Under the pieces are notes generated by a model. It was not told the DNA's origin, searched no databases, and saw only the letters and a program-made list of their open reading frames with translations. A DNA stretch of 64,000 nt, from contig JAEEWM010000017.1 of the NCBI GenBank assembly GCA_016287385.1, forward strand, positions 148,607-212,606, read 5' to 3'. The translations under genes were made by a program, and so were the position numbers. Positions 58,470 to 64,000 of this stretch are shown here, piece by piece; positions within the stretch are counted from its first letter, which is position 1; the number at the start of each line of letters is the position of its first letter. Origin of the DNA: Clostridiaceae bacterium (GTDB taxonomy: Bacteria; Bacillota; Clostridia; Oscillospirales; Acutalibacteraceae).

Positions 58470-59249
58470 CTATTCTCTGTATACGCTGTTTACCGATTTT
58501 GCAAGACCGGTCGCACCGTCAAGCTCGAACACACAGCCGCAAAGCATACACGCGCCCTGTGCCTGCAAAAACTTTTCACTGCCGCCCGATTTAAGGCGGT
58601 TTATTATTATTTCTTTTTTTACGCCGAGCACCGAATCAATGACGCCCGTCATACCGAGATCGGTGATATACCCCGTGCCGCCGGGAAGTATCTGTCCGTC
58701 GGCGGTCTGTACGTGAGTATGCGTTCCGAAAACGGCGCTTACCCTGCCGTCAAGATAAAATCCCATGGCGCGTTTTTCACTCGTCGCCTCGGCGTGAAAA
58801 TCAACAAGAATGAACCGCGCGCCGTCCTCTTTTGCGCGGGCGACAAGAACGTCCGCGGCGGCAAAGGCGTTTTCGGCGCCGGTTCTTTCAAGATACACCT
58901 GACCCGAAAGATTTATTACCGCCACGCGGTATTTGCCGGTATCGCAAAGCGCATATCCGCCGCCGTATTCCGACTTTACGTTAGCCGGTCTTAAAATGAA
59001 AGGATTTGAATCAAGCTCACCGTATATCTCTTTCCTGCGGAAAGAATGGTTGCCGCCGGTGATGACGTCGGCGCCCGCCGCGAAAAGCATATCGGCGCTC
59101 TCGGGCGTGATACCGTTGCCGTCGGCGGAGTTTTCGCCGTTTATTACCGTAAAGTCAATACCGTATTCGCTTTTAAGCGACGGAATAAGGCGCATAGCCG
59201 CTTCGCAGCCGACGTGCGCGCACACGTCCCCCACGCATAAAACACGCAA
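58470..59249 (-). CDS. ymdB: YmdB-type metallophosphoesterase
   Basis: A 259-residue phosphodiesterase of the TIGR00282/YmdB family, which in Bacillus hydrolyses cyclic nucleotides and affects biofilm and motility decisions. Metal motifs are LCVGDVCAHVGC, VINGENSADG, ITGGNHSFRRKE, LVDFHAEATSEKRAMG and VFGTHTHVQTAD. I place the start at a TTG at 59249 with GGGAG nine bases upstream, because it gives the family start MRVLCVGD; the TTG at 59258 touches that box. Confidence 0.92.
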   Translation of the reverse strand: MRVLCVGDVCAHVGCEAAMRLIPSLKSEYGIDFTVINGENSADGNGITPESADMLFAAGADVITGGNHSFRRKEIYGELDSNPFILRPANVKSEYGGGYALCDTGKYRVAVINLSGQVYLERTGAENAFAAADVLVARAKEDGARFILVDFHAEATSEKRAMGFYLDGRVSAVFGTHTHVQTADGQILPGGTGYITDLGMTGVIDSVLGVKKEIIINRLKSGGSEKFLQAQGACMLCGCVFELDGATGLAKSVNSVYRE

Positions 59250-59413
59250 TTCTTTCAACTCCCTTTAACATACACTATAAGAATAACACATAAGGCGGTC
59301 TTTTTCAAATGTTATTTTCGAAAAATCGAAAGTGAGCAAAAACGAGAAAACAAAAGAAAATGCGAGAAAAACCGAGATTTGGTTTGATAAGTTGAAAATT
59401 TGAAAAAATATTG

Positions 59414-59442
59414 TTGACACGCCGTAAAAGCTGTGTTATTAT
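59414..59442 (+). promoter_or_regulatory. Promoter of rplM-rpsI
   Basis: TTGACA (59414-59419) and TATTAT (59437-59442) with a 17-base spacer, 34 bases before the rplM ATG. Confidence 0.8.
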
Positions 59443-59475
59443 ATTCGGGCACAAGAAATTTTGGAGGTTTTGATT

Positions 59476-59904
59476 ATGTCTACATTTATGGCAAAACCTG
59501 CCGATGTTCAGCGCAAGTGGTATATTGTTGACGCCGCCGGAAAACCGATGGGCAGAACAGCCGTCAAGGTTGCCGATCTGCTTCGCGGCAAGGGCAAGCC
59601 GGAGTTTACCCCCCACGTTGACTGCGGCGACCACGTTGTAGTTATAAACGCTGAAAAGGCAGTGCTTACAGGCAAGAAGCTCGATAAGAAGTATTATCGC
59701 CGTCATACCGGTTATATCGGCGGTCTTAAGGAAGTTAAGTATTCCACCCTTATGGCCACCCGCCCCGAGCTTGCGTTTACGTTGGCGGTAAAGGGTATGG
59801 TCCCCGATACCACTATCGGCAGAAAGGCGCTTACACGCCTTCACGTTTACAAGGGTGAAGATTATGCCCAAAAGGCACAGAAGCCCGAAAAGCTTGAATT
59901 TTAA
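59476..59904 (+). CDS. rplM: 50S ribosomal protein L13
   Basis: A 142-residue L13: [71 protein letters not shown] and the C-terminal [19 protein letters not shown]. Start at 59476 with GGAGG at 59463-59467. It is co-transcribed with rpsI 17 bases downstream. Confidence 0.98.
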   Translation: MSTFMAKPADVQRKWYIVDAAGKPMGRTAVKVADLLRGKGKPEFTPHVDCGDHVVVINAEKAVLTGKKLDKKYYRRHTGYIGGLKEVKYSTLMATRPELAFTLAVKGMVPDTTIGRKALTRLHVYKGEDYAQKAQKPEKLEF

Positions 59905-59921
59905 GAAGGGAGACAGAAGTT

Positions 59922-60320
59922 ATGTTTGAAGGAAAACCTTATTTCTACGGTACAGGCAGAAGAAAAAGCTCTGTCGCCCGTGTCCGCGTTTACAAGGGTA
60001 AAGGTAAGGTCACGATAAATGATAGGGATATGGACGATTATTTCGGTCTTGAAACCCTTAAGCTCATCGTTCGCCAGCCCCTCGCCGTTACCGAAACGAG
60101 CGATAAGTTTGATATCGTTTGCCGCGTTGCAGGCGGCGGCGTTACCGGTCAGGCGGGCGCTATCCGCCACGGTATCGCCCGCGCTCTTTTGCAGGCTGAC
60201 GAGTCTTTCCGTCCCGCGCTTAAAAAAGCCGGTCTTCTTACGCGTGATCCGCGTATGAAGGAGAGAAAGAAGTACGGTCTCAAAGGCGCCCGTCGCGCTC
60301 CGCAGTTCAGCAAACGTTAA
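59922..60320 (+). CDS. rpsI: 30S ribosomal protein S9
   Basis: A 132-residue S9: [40 protein letters not shown], and the basic tail [16 protein letters not shown] that reaches the P-site tRNA. GAAGGGAG precedes the ATG. Normal length. Confidence 0.98.
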   Translation: MFEGKPYFYGTGRRKSSVARVRVYKGKGKVTINDRDMDDYFGLETLKLIVRQPLAVTETSDKFDIVCRVAGGGVTGQAGAIRHGIARALLQADESFRPALKKAGLLTRDPRMKERKKYGLKGARRAPQFSKR

Positions 60321-60343
60321 TTGCTTGCACGAAATGCGAAATT

Positions 60344-60376
60344 TCCCCGAAGCCGTTTGGCTTCGGGGAGTTTTTT
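60344..60376 (+). terminator. Terminator of rplM-rpsI
   Basis: Eleven-base-pair GC-rich stem (60344-60354 with 60359-60369), then a TTTTTT run. Confidence 0.9.
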
Positions 60377-60423
60377 CTTTATTTTTTTCTGCGTCTGTGT
60401 TATCATAGTTTTGAGGTGATACT

Positions 60424-60930
60424 ATGGAATTTGAAAAAATAATCGAAGTAAGACAGTCCACGCGCAAATTCGGCGATACAAAGCCCGAAAGCCGGGTAAT
60501 TGAAAAAATACTTGAGGCCGGAAGACTTGCGCCTACGGCAAAAAACGTTCAGCCGGTGAAAGTATACGTTGCGGAAAGCGAAAAAGCGATATCCGCCATA
60601 GACGCTTCCTCGCCCTGCCGCTACGGCGCGCCGGTAGTGCTTATTGTCGGTGTTGACACCGACGAAGCGTGTTGTCTTGACGGTCACTCCACCGCGGAGA
60701 TAGACGGCTCGATAGTGGCGACCCACTTAATGCTCGCCGCCACAAACTACGGGATCGACAGCATATGGATAGAGCGTTTCGATCGCAGGATAATAAAGGA
60801 AAAACTCGGTATCCCGGAAAACATTTTCCCGGTCTGCCTTATTCCTCTGGGTTTTCGTGCGGATGACTGCCCGGTAAGCCGCAACTTCCACAACAGAAAA
60901 CCGATGGAAGATTTTGCAAAAATCATATAA
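60424..60930 (+). CDS. Nitroreductase-family protein
   Basis: A 168-residue FMN-dependent oxidoreductase. The N-terminal IEVRQSTRKFGDTKPESRVI and RLAPTAKNVQPVKVYV segments bind FMN; DGSIVATHLMLAATNYGIDS and PLGFRADDCPVSRNFHNRKP are also typical. It would use NAD(P)H to reduce nitro or quinone compounds. The protein is at the short end of the family. Confidence 0.9.
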   Translation: MEFEKIIEVRQSTRKFGDTKPESRVIEKILEAGRLAPTAKNVQPVKVYVAESEKAISAIDASSPCRYGAPVVLIVGVDTDEACCLDGHSTAEIDGSIVATHLMLAATNYGIDSIWIERFDRRIIKEKLGIPENIFPVCLIPLGFRADDCPVSRNFHNRKPMEDFAKII

Positions 60931-60950
60931 GCGCATGAGTCCCCGCAAAA

Positions 60951-60982
60951 ACAAAAGTGCTTTCAGTTGAAAGCACTTTTGT
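60951..60982. terminator. Bidirectional terminator between nitroreductase and jag
   Basis: A perfect 15-bp stem (60951-60965 with 60968-60982) followed by TTTTTT on the plus strand and preceded by A-rich sequence, so it can serve both convergent genes. Confidence 0.88.
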
Positions 60983-60985
60983 TTT

Positions 60986-61915
60986 TTATTTTTCAATTTT
61001 TCCGTAAAGCGGCATATCGCTGTCCTTCATAGGTTCGCGCGCGGGAACGCTTGAAACGGTATTAGAGCTTCTGCGATCGCGTCCGCCTCTGCCGCGCGGT
61101 CTTCTGCCGTCGCGCTCGTCAAATTTTTTTCCCTCGGGATGAATAACGACGCGGCGGTTTTCACCTTCGCCTATAGAGTTCGACTCTACGCCCTTTATCT
61201 CCTGAACGGCGGTATGAATAATTCTTCTTTCGTAAGGGCTCATAGGTTCGAGAACGCGGTTTCTGCCGGTAGACTGCACCTGCCTGGCTATCCGCCCGGC
61301 AAGAGAAGTCAGCGTTTGCTCACGCTTTTCGCGGTAATCGCCTATGTTGAGGTTGACCCTGTAATATCCGCCGCCGCTATTCGCCGCGAGCGATACAAGA
61401 ACCTGAAGTGCTTCAAGCGTCTCGCCTCTTCTGCCGATTATCACGCCGAGCCCGTCGCCTTCAAGCGATATAAGCGCCCCGCTTTCCTTTTCGGCAACCT
61501 TGACCGAAACGTTTTCACAACCGAGATTTTCCAGTATGCTTCTTAAATACTTTATCGCCTTGCCCGCCTTACTGTCGGGAGCAACAGCGCTTTCATCAAC
61601 GCTTTCGCCGTAATCCGAGGCGTCGGTTTTCGAGGGCTTGCTTTCAACCTCTGTCTTTTCCTTTTTCTCTTTTACCGGTTTCTTTTTCTGATTTGTTTTT
61701 GCCTTTTTCGGCTGTGCTTTCTTTTCTTCGTCCGGAACTTCCGTATATACGCGCACTTTTGCAAGCGCGCCGCCGAACATACCAAGCACTTTTTTCCTGG
61801 GTAACTCGAGCGTTTCAAAATGCACGTCCGCTTCGGGCGCCGCGCCCAAAGCTATGAGGGCGTTTTCTCTGGCTTCGTCCAAAGTCGCGCCGGTACCCAC
61901 TGCTTCTTTAATCAA
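60986..61915 (-). CDS. jag: RNA-binding protein Jag/KhpB
   Basis: A 309-residue SpoIIIJ-associated protein. The Jag_N domain comes first (ATLDEARENALIALGA, LPRKKVLGMFGGALAKVRVY), then a long Lys/Glu linker, the KH domain (LISLEGDGLGVIIGRRGETL) and R3H (PMSPYERRIIHTAVQEIKGV). It binds RNA and affects cell elongation. The start is a TTG with AGGAGG seven bases upstream. It follows yidC as in most Firmicutes. Confidence 0.95.
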   Translation of the reverse strand: MIKEAVGTGATLDEARENALIALGAAPEADVHFETLELPRKKVLGMFGGALAKVRVYTEVPDEEKKAQPKKAKTNQKKKPVKEKKEKTEVESKPSKTDASDYGESVDESAVAPDSKAGKAIKYLRSILENLGCENVSVKVAEKESGALISLEGDGLGVIIGRRGETLEALQVLVSLAANSGGGYYRVNLNIGDYREKREQTLTSLAGRIARQVQSTGRNRVLEPMSPYERRIIHTAVQEIKGVESNSIGEGENRRVVIHPEGKKFDERDGRRPRGRGGRDRRSSNTVSSVPAREPMKDSDMPLYGKIEK

Positions 61916-61942
61916 GAATAGTCCTCCTTATTTTATTTTGTG

Positions 61943-62947
61943 TTATTCTTTTTCGGTTTCAAGTTTCCTGCGCTGGCCTGCTTCAAAATCGCAAACCTTT
62001 GTAAGCTCCTTGACGCGCTCGCGCGCAAGAAGCTTATGCGGACCGTAAAGCAACTGAACGCCCGATTGTATCGCACCGCCTATAAGCGATGAGCATATCC
62101 AATAGAAGCAAACGCCGCCGGGGAAACTGAAACCGATGATAAGTGAAATTATAGGCATAGTGAGCATAAGTCCCGCCATGGTGGGAGCGTCGGGATTTAT
62201 GCGCTTGTTTATACGCATTGAAACAATACTTGTAAGCATCTGCGCCAAAAACGCGCATATGGGCAAAAGCCATATCGGCTGCCACTTATTAAAGAAATCC
62301 ACCGAGAATTTCGGCGTCTGAATCAAATCGATGCCGAAAAGATTGAAGCTTATGCCGGAATCTTCGTATTTTTTAACGATGTTTTCATACGGCTCTTTGA
62401 TTTTTTCGTACTCTTCTGAGCCGATTACCTCTTCTACCTTACCGGGGTCGTCTCTTATTATGGCGACCAGATAAAGCTCCTGATTTCTTGTTTTTTTAAC
62501 GTCCCACGAAAGTTCTTTCGCGGCGTCCTCATGTTTTTCACAGTAACTGTTAAACTCGCTTGTAACGGTTTTAATGTCATCCTTATTGGCGCCCGCCATA
62601 TAGGTGATCGGAGAAAGTATAAGATAGTAAATGCTGAAAAGCAGTACCATTCTTACTATCATAGGAAGACATCCGCCGGACATCGAAACGCCCTCTTCCT
62701 GATAGAGCTTCTGCTGTTCCTGCGCCATTCTCCGCCTGTCGTCGCCGTAGCGTTTTTTAAGCTCGTCAAGCTTCGGCTTAATGCGCATTTGCGACACCGA
62801 GGACTTCTGACTCTTAATGCTCAGCGGCAGCATTATCAGATTTATGATAAGCGTAAAAGCGAATACAGAGGCGGCAAAATTACCGCCGAACAGTTCCGCC
62901 AAAAACTTCATTATAAAACCGAGTGGCTTATTGATTATATCGAACAA
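61943..62947 (-). CDS. yidC: Membrane protein insertase YidC/SpoIIIJ
   Basis: A 334-residue Oxa1/YidC insertase without the large periplasmic domain of Gram-negatives. The first helix pair (NFAASVFAFTLIINLIMLPL), the coiled hairpin loop (RIKPKLDELKKRYGDDRRR) and SGGCLPMIVRMVLLFSIYYL are visible. A long extracellular loop of about 90 residues separates helices 2 and 3. The start appears to be a TTG with GGTG upstream. It is one gene of the rpmH-rnpA-yidD-yidC-jag cluster. Confidence 0.94.
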   Translation of the reverse strand: MFDIINKPLGFIMKFLAELFGGNFAASVFAFTLIINLIMLPLSIKSQKSSVSQMRIKPKLDELKKRYGDDRRRMAQEQQKLYQEEGVSMSGGCLPMIVRMVLLFSIYYLILSPITYMAGANKDDIKTVTSEFNSYCEKHEDAAKELSWDVKKTRNQELYLVAIIRDDPGKVEEVIGSEEYEKIKEPYENIVKKYEDSGISFNLFGIDLIQTPKFSVDFFNKWQPIWLLPICAFLAQMLTSIVSMRINKRINPDAPTMAGLMLTMPIISLIIGFSFPGGVCFYWICSSLIGGAIQSGVQLLYGPHKLLARERVKELTKVCDFEAGQRRKLETEKE

Positions 62948-62973
62948 ACTGTTACACCGCCCAAAATATTATT

Positions 62974-63213
62974 TTAATTTTTACGTTTTTTATCCGGCAC
63001 CGGATCGTAGCCGCCCTTTGAAAAGGGATTACAGCGCAAAATGCGCCATAATGCGAGCGCGCTTCCCTTAAACGCGCCGTGAACTCTTATTGCCTCCAAC
63101 GCATACTGCGAACAGGTAGGCGTAAACCGGCAGCACGGCGGTTTAAGCGGAGATATAAGCTTTCTGTAAAGCCTGATTATGCCGGTTAAAACAACTGATA
63201 TCGGATTCTTCAT
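62974..63213 (-). CDS. yidD: Membrane protein insertion efficiency factor YidD
   Basis: A 79-residue Yid[57 protein letters not shown]. It helps YidC insert membrane proteins. The ATG at 63213 overlaps the rnpA stop (ATGA); the longer open frame would lie inside rnpA. Confidence 0.95.
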   Translation of the reverse strand: MKNPISVVLTGIIRLYRKLISPLKPPCCRFTPTCSQYALEAIRVHGAFKGSALALWRILRCNPFSKGGYDPVPDKKRKN

Positions 63214-63548
63214 GATTCGGTCAACCCGTTGCCCGACAGAACGGAAAAAAGCATTTCCGCCACGGCGGTGCTTTTCAAGTCTAGTATCCTGCTTCTTGAC
63301 ACGATAACAAAATCGTACCCTTTTTTGATCTTCGGCAGGCACATGTCAAACGCCGCGGTTATAACCCGCTTTGCGCGGTTGCGCTTAACCGCGGTACCTA
63401 TCTTTTTGCCCGCCGTAATGCCGAGGCGCACCCTGCCGCTCTTGCCCTTTGCAAAATACAGTACGAACGCCGCCGTGTGTGCGCACTTGCCGCGCGTATA
63501 AAGGCGGCGGAACTCCCAGTTCTGCTTTAATTTGTCGCTACGTTTCAT
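63210..63548 (-). CDS. rnpA: Ribonuclease P protein component
   Basis: A 112-residue Rnp[21 protein letters not shown] opens the domain and the RNA-binding motif is [20 protein letters not shown], followed by [11 protein letters not shown]. It supports the RNase P RNA in 5' maturation of tRNA. Gene order after rpmH is the usual one. Confidence 0.95.
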   Translation of the reverse strand: MKRSDKLKQNWEFRRLYTRGKCAHTAAFVLYFAKGKSGRVRLGITAGKKIGTAVKRNRAKRVITAAFDMCLPKIKKGYDFVIVSRSRILDLKSTAVAEMLFSVLSGNGLTES

Positions 63549-63600
63549 TTCTTTTCACCGCTCTGCGCGATATAAAATGAAAAGCCACTTTTACAGTGGC

Positions 63601-63735
63601 TTAATAGGTCAACTGCTTTCTTCCCTTTGCTCTTCTGCGGGAGAGAACCTTTCTGCCGTTTGAAGTCGCCATTCTCTTCAAAAATCCGTGCTCTTTTTTA
63701 CGGTGAATCTTTTTAGGCTGATATGTTCTTTTCAT
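63601..63735 (-). CDS. rpmH: 50S ribosomal protein L34
   Basis: A 44-residue L34 ([20 protein letters not shown], then [20 protein letters not shown]). The ATG at 63735 has AAGGAGG upstream. Too short for many gene finders, but the sequence leaves no doubt. Confidence 0.97.
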   Translation of the reverse strand: MKRTYQPKKIHRKKEHGFLKRMATSNGRKVLSRRRAKGRKQLTY

Positions 63736-63813
63736 GTGTCTTAAACCTCCTTATCATAAGGGGTAAACGCAAAACCGCGATACTACCCACTTTACATAAC
63801 CTATCAATATGAG

Positions 63814-63843
63814 ATTATACCCTATACGGTACGCCTGTGTCAA
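63814..63843 (-). promoter_or_regulatory. Promoter of rpmH-rnpA-yidD
   Basis: TTGACA (63843-63838) and TATAAT (63819-63814) with an 18-base spacer on the minus strand. Confidence 0.82.
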
Positions 63844-63882
63844 TAAAAAAGTGAGTTTTTGAAAAATTTTTTTATTTTTTTG

Positions 63883-63911
63883 TTGCGTTTTTACTTTTTA
63901 TATGTTATTAT
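63883..63911 (+). promoter_or_regulatory. Promoter of tRNA-Ala
   Basis: TTGCGT (63883-63888) and TATTAT (63906-63911), 17 bases apart, 14 bases before the tRNA. Confidence 0.6.
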
Positions 63912-63924
63912 AGTGTTTGCGCAC

Positions 63925-64000
63925 GGGGGCGTAGCTCAGCTGGGAGAGCGCCTGAATGGCATTCAGGAGGTCAAGAGTTCGATCCTCTCCGTCTCCACCA
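63925..64000 (+). tRNA. tRNA-Ala (anticodon GGC), CCA encoded
   Basis: A 76-base tRNA that ends exactly at the window edge: acceptor GGGGGCG/CGTCTCC with two G-U pairs, D-arm AGCTCAGCTGGGAGAGC, anticodon arm CCTGAATGGCATTCAGG giving GGC, and T-arm AGAGTTCGATCCTCT. Confidence 0.95.

Overview
The window looks like a chromosomal piece of an anaerobic Gram-positive Clostridia-type bacterium (Bacillota). I infer this from the electron-bifurcating [FeFe]-hydrogenase operon, strong GGAGG-type ribosome binding sites, perfect TTGACA/TATAAT promoters, class I c-di-GMP riboswitches, and Firmicutes gene orders: rpmH-rnpA-yidD-yidC-jag, Asp23-fakA-recG and DUF951-prfA-sua5-coaE. The exact genus cannot be read from the sequence; hairpin-module repeats of the kind seen here make an Oscillospiraceae/Ruminococcaceae-like host plausible, but that is inference.

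Layout. (1) 1-9466: a minus-strand carbohydrate catabolic operon (SIS isomerase, YjbQ, YitT, MBL hydrolase, archaeal-type TIM isomerase, FGGY kinase, two tandem OPA-type MFS transporters, fucose/arabinose-isomerase-like protein) divergent from a DeoR regulator. A 27-codon relic of a second kinase between the two transporters shows that a kinase-transporter unit was duplicated. (2) 9527-29034: an accessory region built around c-di-GMP. It has a polysaccharide deacetylase, a GGDEF protein, three related glycosidase-like exoproteins, a processive GT2 glycosyltransferase, a HEAT-repeat protein, a membrane HD-GYP protein with a degenerate GYP motif, small accessory proteins, and two divergent secreted proteins that share a C-terminal domain and are each preceded by a class I c-di-GMP riboswitch. 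I read this as an undescribed c-di-GMP-controlled exopolysaccharide and surface-adhesion system. (3) 29149-32240: miscellaneous genes, a 54-residue (LIPP)-repeat protein, a small lipoprotein behind a structured leader RNA, tRNA-Tyr and tRNA-Thr, and hairpin-module repeats. (4) 32353-40562: a ten-gene hydrogenase operon (HydABC plus a putative sensory hydrogenase, two DRTGG proteins, two HATPases and a PHP protein).

(5) 40802-46647: GDSL hydrolase, sirtuin, and the translation/CoA operon. (6) 46807-51201: tRNA-Leu(GAG) with an AT-rich McrBC restriction island between 38-bp perfect direct repeats made of the tRNA 3' end plus its terminator. (7) 51441-64000: a GGDEF protein, then housekeeping genes (recG, fakA, asp23, oligopeptide-type binding protein, ymdB, rplM-rpsI, nitroreductase, jag, yidC, yidD, rnpA, rpmH) and tRNA-Ala at the right edge.

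How it fits together. Two GGDEF proteins could make c-di-GMP and the HD-GYP homologue could sense or degrade it. Both riboswitches have terminators that compete with the aptamer base, so ligand binding should switch the secreted proteins on. The GT2, its HEAT-repeat partner and the glycosidase-like exoproteins would make, bind or trim a polymer outside the cell. No PilZ domain is seen, so how c-di-GMP would reach the synthase is open.
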